Below, piece by piece: positions 53,211 to 62,456 of a stretch of DNA of 64,000 nt. How positions within the stretch are numbered: position 1 is the stretch's first letter; each line of letters starts with the position of its first letter. Source of the DNA: Flagellimonas_B algarum (lineage in GTDB: Bacteria; Bacteroidota; Bacteroidia; Flavobacteriales; Flavobacteriaceae); assembly GCF_040513375.1 (NCBI RefSeq), contig NZ_JBEVTG010000001.1, positions 930,001 through 994,000 on the forward strand, read 5' to 3'. A model generated the notes under the pieces. That model searched no databases and was not told the origin of the DNA. It worked only from the letters and a program-made list of their open reading frames with translations. The position numbers and the translations under genes were made by a program.

Positions 53211-55277
53211 ATGGAAGGAATCTTACCTATCATCGTAACGGCATTGGGAGTCTTGCTGTTTCTAATCATCGTATACTTTGCGATCATCGCCCTGTTCTAT
53301 AAAAAGGTGCACCAAGGGGAAGCTTTGGTACGTACCGGGTTCGGGGGTACCAAGGTCGCTACGGACAAAGGGCTCTACGTCGTACCTGTTTTTCACCGTG
53401 TCGAGGTCATGGATATCTCGGTAAAGAAGATACAGATCGAACGTATGGGTGTCGAAGGATTGATCTGTAAAGACAATATGCGTGCCGATATCAAGGTAGC
53501 CTTCTTTGTGCGCGTCAACAACGAAGTGGATTTCATCAAAAAAGTGGCACAGACCATCGGGGTCGCCAGGGCTTCCAGAAAGGAAACCTTGGAAGACCTT
53601 TTCGAGGCGAAATTCTCCGAAGCCTTGAAGACCGTTGGAAAGAAGTTCGAGTTTACCGCCCTCTATGAAGCCCGTCGCGAATTCCGCGATGAGATCGTCG
53701 ATATCATCGGTACCGACCTCAATGGATATACCCTCGAAGACTGCGCCATCGATTACCTCGAGCAGACCTCGGTATCGCATTTGAAACCCGACAACATCCT
53801 TGATGCCGAAGGGATCAAAAAGATCACCGATCTGACCGCGGCGCAAAACATCAAGGCCAACCTGATCAAAAGGGATGAGGAGAAGATCATCCGCAAGCAG
53901 GATGTCGAGGCCCGGGAAGCGATTTTGGAATTGGACCGACAATTGGCCGAGAAAGAGGAACAACAAAAACGGGAGATCGCCAATATCAAATCGCGTGAAG
54001 AGGCCGAGATCATGAAGGTGGCCGAAGAAGAGAAACTCAAATCGGAAAGTGCCCGTATCGCCACCGAAGAGAAATTACAAGTGGCCGAAGAAAACAAACT
54101 ACGCCAAGTGGTGGTGGCCCAAAAGAACAAAGAGCGTACCGCCGCCGTTGAAACCGAACGTGTTGAAAAAGACCGTGCCCTAGAGGCTACCGAAAGGGAG
54201 CGCGTGGTCACCCTGGCCCAGATCGAGAAAGAAAAGGTCGTTGAGGTCGAGAAGAAAAACATCCAAGATGTGATTCGCGATCGCGTCATGCTCGAAAAAG
54301 GCGTAGTCGAAGAGCAAGAGAACATGAAGGACATTCAAGCGTTCAAAGGGGCCGATCGTGAGAAACAAGTGAAAGTGACCCTTGCCGAAGCCGCGGCCCA
54401 AGAGGATCTGATCAAGACCTTGAAAGCGGCCGAAGCCCAGAAAGAGGCAGCCAAGCAAAAGGCCGAAGAGGTCAATATCGAAGCCCAGGCCCATAAAGAA
54501 GCCAGTGAGAAAGAGGCCGAAGCCCGTAAGACATTGGCAGAGGCCAAAGCCAAAGAAGAAGCGACCATTGGTCTATCGGAAGCCGAAGTGATGCACGCGA
54601 AAGCCGATGCTTCCGAAAGGCAGGGTACGGTCGAAGCCTTGATTATTGAGAAAAAAGCCAAGGCCGAAGCCGCAGGAATCGAAGCCAAAGCCGATGCGAT
54701 CAAGAAAGAAGGCTTGGCCGAGGCCGAGGTTATCAAGGAAAAAGCCATCGCCGATGCTGCCGGTATCGAAGAAAAGGCCAATGCCATGAAGAAGCTTGAC
54801 GGTGTCGGAAAAGACCATGAGGAGTTCAAACTGCGATTGGAGAAAGAACTACAGATCGATTTGGCCCATATCAATATCCAGAAGGAAATCGCCGATGCCC
54901 AGGCCCGTGTGCTTTCTGAAGGATTGAAAGCCGCGAATATCGATATCGTCGGTGGGGAGTCCATGTTCTTTGATCAAATCGTCGGACAGATAACCCGCGC
55001 CAAAGGCTTCGATCGATTGCTTCAGCACTCCGAGCAGGCCCAAGACATCAAAGATGCGATTTTGGGAACCGAAGATGTGGCAGGCAATTTATTGGGCCGC
55101 ATCAAGGAATTTGCCGTTCAGTACGATATTTCATCCGAAGATCTGAAGAACCTTTCCGTGGCCAACCTTCTGCTGCAATTGAAGTCAAGGGCAACGAGCA
55201 ACGACGAGGGCAATATGTTCGAAAACTTGTTGAACCTGGCCAATAGCCTTGGATTGGGCAACAAGAAATTGAAATAA
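53211..55277 (+). CDS. Flotillin/YqiK-type SPFH protein
   Basis: 688 residues. An N-terminal membrane hairpin (LPIIVTALGVLLFLIIVYFAIIALF) is followed by the SPFH domain (~35-215: EALVRTGFGGTKVATDKGLYVVP, ADIKVAFFVRVNNEVDFIKK). A very long charged coiled coil (~215-570) has near-repeats of KEEAEARK/AEAKAKEEA type, and a globular C-terminus covers ~570-688. Flotillins form cage-like rafts at the membrane. The gene lies in the PspA-flotillin-AAA operon, 34 bases after the OB-fold gene. Length agrees with YqiK-class proteins. Confidence 0.93.
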   Translation: MEGILPIIVTALGVLLFLIIVYFAIIALFYKKVHQGEALVRTGFGGTKVATDKGLYVVPVFHRVEVMDISVKKIQIERMGVEGLICKDNMRADIKVAFFVRVNNEVDFIKKVAQTIGVARASRKETLEDLFEAKFSEALKTVGKKFEFTALYEARREFRDEIVDIIGTDLNGYTLEDCAIDYLEQTSVSHLKPDNILDAEGIKKITDLTAAQNIKANLIKRDEEKIIRKQDVEAREAILELDRQLAEKEEQQKREIANIKSREEAEIMKVAEEEKLKSESARIATEEKLQVAEENKLRQVVVAQKNKERTAAVETERVEKDRALEATERERVVTLAQIEKEKVVEVEKKNIQDVIRDRVMLEKGVVEEQENMKDIQAFKGADREKQVKVTLAEAAAQEDLIKTLKAAEAQKEAAKQKAEEVNIEAQAHKEASEKEAEARKTLAEAKAKEEATIGLSEAEVMHAKADASERQGTVEALIIEKKAKAEAAGIEAKADAIKKEGLAEAEVIKEKAIADAAGIEEKANAMKKLDGVGKDHEEFKLRLEKELQIDLAHINIQKEIADAQARVLSEGLKAANIDIVGGESMFFDQIVGQITRAKGFDRLLQHSEQAQDIKDAILGTEDVAGNLLGRIKEFAVQYDISSEDLKNLSVANLLLQLKSRATSNDEGNMFENLLNLANSLGLGNKKLK

Positions 55278-55353
55278 GGATAGGCAGGCCCTGCCTTCTA
55301 CAAGGGGTAGGGCATGCTTTCTATAGCGAACATTCACGAGAGACACCCCTTCT

Positions 55354-55698
55354 ATGTTGAACCGTTTTATACGTTGGATAAGTGGTTTGGGAACCGCCCA
55401 AAACGCGACCCTTGAACACCAAGGGAAACGACCGCACTCCAACGCTGGTCATGTGGTCAAAGGGCATAGTCAAGTGGTTCGGGTACCCGATTTGGGATAT
55501 GGCCAAAGCTATCGCCTAACGAAATGGCACAAAGAACCTGGGGATCACATTCGTTCGGGAGACATCGTTTGCAGTTTAGAGAATGAAACGATCCTCTTCG
55601 AATTTGAAAGTTTATACAGTGGTCGGTTGCAATATCGCATTCCGCTGAACCAAAAGATGGAAGTGGGCGAAGTGCTGTTCCATATCGAAGGGATGTAA
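55354..55698 (+). CDS. Lipoyl/biotinyl-fold protein without the attachment lysine
   Basis: 114 residues. After a basic N-terminus the stretch VRVPDLGYGQSYRLTKWHKEPGD, IRSGDIVCSLENETILFEFES, GRLQYRIPLNQKMEVGEVLFHIEG follows the lipoyl/biotinyl domain strand for strand. The residue at the lipoylation/biotinylation lysine is Thr79. So it cannot be modified in the usual way and may serve as a protein-binding module. It sits between the flotillin and the DUF3686-type ATPase genes (gaps 76 and 70 bases). Function unknown. Confidence 0.75.
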   Translation: MLNRFIRWISGLGTAQNATLEHQGKRPHSNAGHVVKGHSQVVRVPDLGYGQSYRLTKWHKEPGDHIRSGDIVCSLENETILFEFESLYSGRLQYRIPLNQKMEVGEVLFHIEGM

Positions 55699-55768
55699 GC
55701 GCATCCCGCCGATCGGCCAACGACTGAAGAAAATAAATAGGGCAGCAAGCAACGAATCAAAAACAACA

Positions 55769-58700
55769 ATGCAGGAAGAACAAGAACATACGCCTAGCAA
55801 TACCCTACTCGATGATGGCACCTATGAGATCATCCGGGCCCGCTTAAAGGAGCAGAAAAACGCCTTGCAAACACGGCTTAATCAGCTCAACGAAAGCCGA
55901 AAGCAGGTTTTTGGAAGCGTCGTGACCCAACTGATTGCCAACAATCGAATCAACACCGAGAACAATTGCATTGCCCGTGACATCATCACCATTGGCGAAC
56001 ACACCATTTTGGGCTATAATGTCCATTTTGGGTTGCGTACCCAGATCAAATTGGAAGATGTGTTCGGCGTTTTTGCGTATCAAGATGGGGGGTTCGTAGC
56101 CCAAAACCTCTCCTTGATCGATGACGAGGTGTTCTTGAACGACTTCGTCAACCTCTATAAGTACTACCGAAATACCATTTTCAGCAAGTTTGCCGTGGTG
56201 GGCAACTACCTGCACATGGTTTTTCAGCTTAGCGAAAGCACCTCCGATATCAAAACCTTCAAATGGTTGATCAAAGACGGCAGTTTGCGCTATCAAGACA
56301 ACCGTAGCGACCATGAATTCAGAATGCCGGCCCAGCATGGGTTCCATTGGGTGGAGACCGACCGCGACATGCAGCGCTACGGCGATTTCCCCCATGTATC
56401 CATTCTAGACAAGGTATTCGTTGAAACCGTTGGGGGCGACCTTACCATCAAGATCGAAGACAATACCGATGAAGGCCTGGGGATCTTCAGTGAAGCCGTC
56501 GAACATCAAGACCAAACACTCGACGACGGGCAGTTTCGCTATGCCGAGATCGGTAACCTCATCGCCATTGAAATCAAGCCGTTTCAAGAAGAACCGCGGT
56601 ATTTCGTATACAACCACAAGATCCAAGAGGTCAAGAAAATACCCAGCATCAAAAATGCCTGCATCCTGCTTCCCAATGACCAAGGGGTCATTTATCCGAA
56701 CGGATATTACTTACAATCCGGGGCTTTTAAGAAGTTTGAAAACGACTTGGGCAAGGTGCGGTTTCAAGAGAAGGTCAGCTCGCCCAATGGCGAAGACTTT
56801 CTCTATGTTTTTTACGAAAGTGAAACGGGGGTCTATGTATTGATGTCTTACAACGTCATTGAGCAAGAAGTGAAGACCCCGATCATTTGTAACGGGTTTA
56901 CCTTGCTTAAAAACGGGGAGCTCTGTTATTTCAAGACCGATGGCGAGCAAACCAAGCACCATGTCATTCAAATTTGGCAGACCACCTTTATGAAAGGGAC
57001 CGAGATCCCGTCCGAACATACCGACACCTTGTTGTACAAAATCGGCAATAAGGACATCGTAGCGGCCATGGCCGAATGCCAATCGTTGATCACCCTTTTA
57101 AACAAAGAAGATAGCTACAGCGGGCTCTACGACGACCTGGTTAAGTTCGCGACCGACATTCTTGATAGTTATTATTGGATCCATGAGGAAGAGGCCCATG
57201 AGCTCAACCTGCCATTGATTGCCATCAACGATACGGCCAATGCGGCGATCGATGAATTCGAAAAAGTCGTGCAACTTCGTAAAACGGCCGCTTCGACCAC
57301 AAAAGCGACCCAAGAAACCGCAGCCGCACTTTTTGGGAAGATCAAAAGCAGCTCCTTCAAATCGATCGATGATTTCGTGAAGATCTTATCGAACCTCCGC
57401 TCGTTTCGGGGTGAGGTCATCGGTTTAAAGGAAGTACGCTATGTCGATGTTTCCTTTATTGAAGAATTGGAGGTCCAGATCGCTGAGCAGACCGAAAAGG
57501 TTTCGCAACGCTGCGTGCTATTCCTTATCGATGACAAAGCCCTATTGCCTTATCAAGACCGCGTGTCCGAAAAGCAGCAGCAATTGGAAAAGGTGGTCAA
57601 GGTCGTCGACACCAAACAACTACAAGACGAGGTGAACCAGATCGCGGTCGACCTCGAAATGCTCATTGAGATCGTTTCGAACCTCAAGATCGAAGACACT
57701 TCGCAAACCACGAAGATCATCGACAACATTTCCCTGATCTTCGCGTCGATCAACCAGCTGAAGGCAGGGATCAAGAACAAGATCAATGCGCTTTCCGTCG
57801 AAGAATCGGGTGCCGAATTCGCGGCCCAATTGAAATTGGTCGATCAGAGCGTGATCAATTACCTCGATATTTCGGGTACCCCTGAAAAGACCGATGAATT
57901 GTTGAACAAGGTGGTGCTCCAACTTGAAGACCTCGAAGGGCGCTTCGCCGATTTCGAGGACTTTATCGCACAGATCATCGAAAAGCGCGAAGAAGTATAC
58001 AATGCCTTTGAAGCCCGTAAAATGGCTTTGGTAGAGGCCCGTAACAAACGCACCGTGGCCTTGGAAAATTCGGCCAACCGCATTTTGAAAGGGGTGCTTA
58101 AAAAATCGCTGACCTTCGACAACCTGAACGACATCAACGGATATTTCGCCGGAGACCTTATGGTGAGCAAGATCCGCGATATCGTGCAGCAGCTGTTGGA
58201 ATTGGAAGATTCCGGCAAGGCCGAAGCCATAGAGACTGCGGTCAAAGTGGCCAAGGAAGATGCGATTCGAAAGCTGAAAGACAAGCAAGACCTGTATGAA
58301 GATGGAGAGAACATCATCAAATTGGGCAAGCACAAATTCGGCGTGAACAAACAGGTATTGGACCTCACCATCGTCTATAAGGATGACCGTCTTTTTTACC
58401 ATTTGACGGGGACGGATTTTTACCAAGAAATCGAAAACGAGACCTTGACCAAATCCCAAGCCTATTGGAACCAAGAGCTGGTTTCCGAAAACCAGCAGGT
58501 ATACCGTGCGGCCTATTTGGCCTATAAGATCTTCAAGGCGAACGATGCAACCGAGTTGCATGCCATGTCGAAATCGGCCTTGAAGCAACTCGTGGTCGAT
58601 GCCACGAGCAAAAACTATGCGGAAGGCTATGTGAAAGGGGTGCATGATGAGGATGCCCATAAGATCCTAATGGCACTGGTGGCGAAACATCACGACTTGG

Positions 58701-60646
58701 GAGTGCTGACCTACGCCCCTAACATCAGGGCCTACGCCCAATATTTTTGGCAGACCCTAGACGCCGATGCGGTCAGCCATTGGAACGATTTGCTGAAAAA
58801 TGCAGGACAGGTTGTAAAGACGTTTCCGAACAGTACCGCCCATGATAAGGTCGTGGGCCAATTGGCTGAGGCCATTTCGGAATTCGCGGAGGCACAACAG
58901 TTGTTCGATGCCGGACAAAGTCACGAAGTGGCCCGATATCTTTTTAAGGAAATCAAGGAGCACTACGATTTCTCGGTCAGCCATACCGCCTTGGAACGCT
59001 ACGGGCAATTCGCCAAAGCGCTTAAGGGCAAAAAGCTGTATTCGAAAGTAAAGGAGAAGGTGGCCATCGACCCCCATCAGCAGATCGACGACCTTCAAGA
59101 ACGGATCACCTTGGCTTGGCAATGGGTCAAGGCCTATTTAAGCGATGGCGCTGATGAACACTATTTGCATGAGGTGTGCTGCCTGTTTTTATTTCCCCAT
59201 GGACCGAGGGTCATCAGTGCGAGCCCCAAAGTGGATATCGCTAAAATGAAGGGCAGTCATGAGCGTTTGAACGAGGGGGTCTTCGCCTTTGATTATCATG
59301 GGTTCATTGCCGCATTAGCGCATTTCAGCAAGCATGAGGTCGTTGCTTTCAATGCGTTCGCCAAAGCAAAACACGAGCTGACCGAGCAAGTGAAAGACGA
59401 CTTGAAATTGGAAGGCTTCAAGCCCAGGGTCTTATCATCTTTTGTACGCAACAAGTTGATCGATCAGGTCTATTTCCCGTTGATAGGCGACAATTTGGCC
59501 AAGCAACTGGGCAGCGCCGGTGAAAACAAGCGCACCGATAGAATGGGGATGCTGCTTTTGATATCCCCGCCCGGGTACGGAAAGACCACCTTGATGGAAT
59601 ACATGGCGAACCGTTTGGGGTTGATCTTTATGAAGATCAATGGCCCTGCGATAGGTCATGAGGTCACTTCGGTCGATCCGAATACCGCATCGAATTCAGC
59701 GGCGAAAGCCGAATTGGAAAAATTGAACCTGGCCTTTGAAATGGGGAACAATGTCATGCTGTATTTGGATGATATCCAACATTGCAATCCGGAGTTCCTC
59801 CAAAAGTTCATTTCCTTGGCCGACGGTACCCGAAAAATAGAAGGTATTTATAACGGCGTGGCAAAAACCTACGACCTGCGGGCCAAAAAGTTCTGTGTTA
59901 TCATGGCCGGAAACCCCTATACCGAAAGCGGGGATAAGTTTCAGATACCCGACATGCTGGCGAATCGGGCCGACATCTACAATTTGGGGGATATCATAGG
60001 CGATACCGCCGATCTGTTCGAACTCAGTTTGATCGAGAACGCCCTGACGTCGAATCCGATCCTGCAACAGTTGAGCAGCAAATCGTTCGAAGATGTATAC
60101 GAACTGATCCATATGGTGACCAGCAATACCGAAGACACCGCTGCCCTCAAAGGCAACCATACCCGGCAAGAGGTGCAAGACTATCTGTCCGTTTTGGCCA
60201 AGGTAATCGAGGTGCGCAATACGGTTTTGCAAGTGAACGCGACCTATATCAAATCGGCGGCGATGGAAGATGCCTATCGAACCGAACCGTCTTTCAAGTT
60301 GCAAGGATCTTACCGCGACATGAACAAATTGGTAGCGAAGATCGTACCGATCATGAACGATTCGGAACTCGATACGCTCTTGTTGTCGCATTACGAAAGC
60401 GAGTCACAGACCTTGACAAGCGCTGCAGAGGCCAATCTTTTGAAATACAAAGAGCTGACCCAATCGTTGACCAAGGAAGAACAGGCACGATGGAAAAGCA
60501 TCAAAGCCACCTTTGTCGAGCAGAACAAAGCGAAAGGGCTTGGGGATCAGGCAGCCATGTTCCAGTTGTTGCAGCAGGTTTCGGAGTTCAACAAGCATCT
60601 TGGGGGCATTCAAAAGACGCTGCAGCAACAGTTGAACGGCAAATAA
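55769..60646 (+). CDS. Giant AAA ATPase of DUF3686 ('DNA repair ATPase') type
   Basis: 1625 residues. Residues ~1-470 form a beta-rich domain with YDxHFG-like strands. Residues ~470-900 are predicted long coiled coils (DDFVKILSNLRSF, KQLQDEVNQIAVDLEML). Residues ~880-1230 are DUF3686-like, and the AAA domain follows: Walker A SPPGYGKTT with Lys1272, Walker B LYLDD (1331-1335), and the sensor-1-like AGNPYTESG. This resembles MoxR-type AAA ATPases. It is known only from sequence; the 'DNA repair' label is an annotation name without firm evidence. It is the last gene of the operon, followed by a strong terminator. Together with PspA and flotillin it may remodel membrane or protein assemblies (inference). 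Confidence 0.85.
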   Translation: MQEEQEHTPSNTLLDDGTYEIIRARLKEQKNALQTRLNQLNESRKQVFGSVVTQLIANNRINTENNCIARDIITIGEHTILGYNVHFGLRTQIKLEDVFGVFAYQDGGFVAQNLSLIDDEVFLNDFVNLYKYYRNTIFSKFAVVGNYLHMVFQLSESTSDIKTFKWLIKDGSLRYQDNRSDHEFRMPAQHGFHWVETDRDMQRYGDFPHVSILDKVFVETVGGDLTIKIEDNTDEGLGIFSEAVEHQDQTLDDGQFRYAEIGNLIAIEIKPFQEEPRYFVYNHKIQEVKKIPSIKNACILLPNDQGVIYPNGYYLQSGAFKKFENDLGKVRFQEKVSSPNGEDFLYVFYESETGVYVLMSYNVIEQEVKTPIICNGFTLLKNGELCYFKTDGEQTKHHVIQIWQTTFMKGTEIPSEHTDTLLYKIGNKDIVAAMAECQSLITLLNKEDSYSGLYDDLVKFATDILDSYYWIHEEEAHELNLPLIAINDTANAAIDEFEKVVQLRKTAASTTKATQETAAALFGKIKSSSFKSIDDFVKILSNLRSFRGEVIGLKEVRYVDVSFIEELEVQIAEQTEKVSQRCVLFLIDDKALLPYQDRVSEKQQQLEKVVKVVDTKQLQDEVNQIAVDLEMLIEIVSNLKIEDTSQTTKIIDNISLIFASINQLKAGIKNKINALSVEESGAEFAAQLKLVDQSVINYLDISGTPEKTDELLNKVVLQLEDLEGRFADFEDFIAQIIEKREEVYNAFEARKMALVEARNKRTVALENSANRILKGVLKKSLTFDNLNDINGYFAGDLMVSKIRDIVQQLLELEDSGKAEAIETAVKVAKEDAIRKLKDKQDLYEDGENIIKLGKHKFGVNKQVLDLTIVYKDDRLFYHLTGTDFYQEIENETLTKSQAYWNQELVSENQQVYRAAYLAYKIFKANDATELHAMSKSALKQLVVDATSKNYAEGYVKGVHDEDAHKILMALVAKHHDLGVLTYAPNIRAYAQYFWQTLDADAVSHWNDLLKNAGQVVKTFPNSTAHDKVVGQLAEAISEFAEAQQLFDAGQSHEVARYLFKEIKEHYDFSVSHTALERYGQFAKALKGKKLYSKVKEKVAIDPHQQIDDLQERITLAWQWVKAYLSDGADEHYLHEVCCLFLFPHGPRVISASPKVDIAKMKGSHERLNEGVFAFDYHGFIAALAHFSKHEVVAFNAFAKAKHELTEQVKDDLKLEGFKPRVLSSFVRNKLIDQVYFPLIGDNLAKQLGSAGENKRTDRMGMLLLISPPGYGKTTLMEYMANRLGLIFMKINGPAIGHEVTSVDPNTASNSAAKAELEKLNLAFEMGNNVMLYLDDIQHCNPEFLQKFISLADGTRKIEGIYNGVAKTYDLRAKKFCVIMAGNPYTESGDKFQIPDMLANRADIYNLGDIIGDTADLFELSLIENALTSNPILQQLSSKSFEDVYELIHMVTSNTEDTAALKGNHTRQEVQDYLSVLAKVIEVRNTVLQVNATYIKSAAMEDAYRTEPSFKLQGSYRDMNKLVAKIVPIMNDSELDTLLLSHYESESQTLTSAAEANLLKYKELTQSLTKEEQARWKSIKATFVEQNKAKGLGDQAAMFQLLQQVSEFNKHLGGIQKTLQQQLNGK

Positions 60647-60654
60647 AGGGGAAA

Positions 60655-60683
60655 AAAAAGCTTGGGATATTCCCAAGCTTTTT
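60655..60683 (+). terminator. Terminator of the PspA-flotillin-AAA operon
   Basis: 13-bp perfect stem AAAAAGCTTGGGA / TCCCAAGCTTTTT with loop TAT, starting 9 bases after the ATPase stop; one of the strongest hairpins in the window. Confidence 0.92.
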
Positions 60684-60935
60684 ACGCCGACCAACTTCAA
60701 TTCCAGAACCCATACCATTTTTTAGGGTATTGAGACCCTAGCTACGCTTTGGATTGGTAGTAGTAAGGAGGTATGACGCTTAGTGCCAGCCCACTTCTCT
60801 AAAACTCCCGTTTTCGATGAAAGCATGCATCCCAACTCACCCAAATGGGGGACTTACCTACAAAATCATAAAGGTTGCGCGATGGTCTTTGTCAGGTTAC
60901 CTCATAACCTTTAGTTTTCAAGAAATGCACAACCC

Positions 60936-61529
60936 ATGAAAACCCTATTCATAATTGCACATTTCATTTATTTTTTCCCAAACATCAACGATATCCCTTT
61001 TTTCATTGAGAAAATTAATAAGGATGGTCCTGAGTTTTTATGCAAAGTTCCAACGACTATCGAGGAACTAAGTGATGGTGTGGTTATCGACGCCTATGAT
61101 TTTGCCGATGGTGACGAAAAGAGTTTGGGTCTATTGGGTTTTTTCAATGTCAACATAAAAAAACACGAACGGGTCACCGTGGTTGAATACCTACAACGAG
61201 GTTCGATGCATTGTAACGGGAAAGTATCAAAATTCGGTATAGGTGCCCGCATGATGATGCGGGTGACCAGTCATAATAAAAAGGCCCGCCTCGACACACC
61301 ACAGCAGATTACAGCCAGCGTCATTTTTGGCCATGCGACCGTTAAATTCAGCATGCACACCTTTGGGATTACAGGTCCGGGAATCGCCGACCTCAACCAA
61401 ATCGGATCAATCAATGAGAACACCTATGCCAGTTTTATATCCGGCATTTCGGAATTGCTTGCCAAGGCCTATGACGGTGACGGGCGATACATCATCAAAC
61501 CACAGCGGCTGAGGGCCGAAGGCCTATAA
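60936..61529 (+). CDS. Hypothetical protein
   Basis: 197 residues, no family recognised. N-terminal MKTLFIIAHFIYFFPNINDIPFF is hydrophobic but contains a Pro/Asn break and looks unlike a standard signal peptide; the start may be later. The core has alternating beta/alpha character (VTVVEYLQRGSMHCNGKVSKFGIGARMMMRVT, HATVKFSMHTFGITGPGIADL), with no cysteine pair or catalytic motif I can name. The C-terminal part is helical. It is preceded by 252 bases without a clear gene and converges on the TauE gene. It could be a conserved protein of unknown function; confidence that it is coding is moderate to good from length and composition. Confidence 0.65.
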   Translation: MKTLFIIAHFIYFFPNINDIPFFIEKINKDGPEFLCKVPTTIEELSDGVVIDAYDFADGDEKSLGLLGFFNVNIKKHERVTVVEYLQRGSMHCNGKVSKFGIGARMMMRVTSHNKKARLDTPQQITASVIFGHATVKFSMHTFGITGPGIADLNQIGSINENTYASFISGISELLAKAYDGDGRYIIKPQRLRAEGL

Positions 61530-61535
61530 TGGAAC

Positions 61536-62291
61536 TCAACGGAACAAGATCGCCACGGCGCCAACTGCCGTAACGGCCAAAATGAAATAGCGATAGCTTT
61601 GCTCCCCGATTTTCTTGACCAAAAATACCCCGGTGACCAAGCCGACCAATATAGCCGGCAGCAGTTTGAGATTGATTTCTAGGGTTTCTGTTGAAATGGT
61701 CTCCCAGACGAAAAGGTGAAAGGGCAATTTGAAGGCATTGGTGATCAAAAACAACCAGGCCGCAGTACCCACAAAGGCATTTTTGGGCAATTTGAGAGCT
61801 AGAAAAAAGATGTTGGTAAAGGCCCCCGCCAAATTACCGATCATGGTGCAAATGCCGGCCAAGATGCCAATGCCCCCTGCGAATCCCCAATGTTCGGGCA
61901 CGGCTTTGGTCTTCATCCGATCCCAGTACACCAAAACGCCCAAGCTGAGGTAGATGATGACGACCATGCCGATCTTGAATTCGGTCTCCGGCAGATCCTT
62001 CCCCAAAAAGGTGCCCAGTAAGATACCCGCGAGCATCCAAGGCAAGAATCGCAGCAAATACTTCCATTGGGTATGCCGATTGTAATAGAGTACTGCGAAC
62101 ACATCGCCGACCAATAATAGGGGAATGATGAGTCCCGTCGATTGCCGGGCACCAAAGGCCAATGCCATTAAGGTGACATTGAAGATCGACATGCCTTTCA
62201 AGCCGGCTTTCGAAACCCCCATTAAAAAGGACGCGGTAAAGGCCAATACCCAAGAGGAGGTTGAAAGGTCGATGGTCGAAAGTGTTTGCAT
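61536..62291 (-). CDS. TauE/SafE-family sulfite/organic-anion exporter
   Basis: 251 residues with about eight membrane segments. TauE/SafE features include LMGVSKAGLKGMSIFNVTLMALAFG near the N-terminus (the family GxxG-KxG motif), a central LLVGDVFAVLYYNRH, and the second-half motif GIGILAGICTMIGNLAGAFTNIFFL. Family members export sulfite, sulfoacetate or related anions from the cytoplasm. No sulfur-metabolism gene is adjacent, so the substrate is uncertain. On the minus strand a TATTTTTG box (62307-62314) lies just upstream of the start. Confidence 0.9.
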   Translation of the reverse strand: MQTLSTIDLSTSSWVLAFTASFLMGVSKAGLKGMSIFNVTLMALAFGARQSTGLIIPLLLVGDVFAVLYYNRHTQWKYLLRFLPWMLAGILLGTFLGKDLPETEFKIGMVVIIYLSLGVLVYWDRMKTKAVPEHWGFAGGIGILAGICTMIGNLAGAFTNIFFLALKLPKNAFVGTAAWLFLITNAFKLPFHLFVWETISTETLEINLKLLPAILVGLVTGVFLVKKIGEQSYRYFILAVTAVGAVAILFR

Positions 62292-62456
62292 ACAGGCTAG
62301 CTACCGCAAAAATACCCATTCTCCGCTCAAGGGCGAACCGTCTTTTGCCGTTGATAGCATTTTGTCATTCTTTGCTAGGAATGTTGCAAAAACAAGGGGG
62401 CGTTCAAGGCCGTGCCAAAAAAGTAATATCTTTAGAAATCAACCAATTAATAAACT

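Noticed and set aside
60817..60939. 40-residue frame MKACIPTHPNGG... whose TGA overlaps the ATG of the hypothetical gene
   Set aside because: The ATGA overlap is attractive but no promoter or ribosome signal supports it and composition is weak; left out as a gene.
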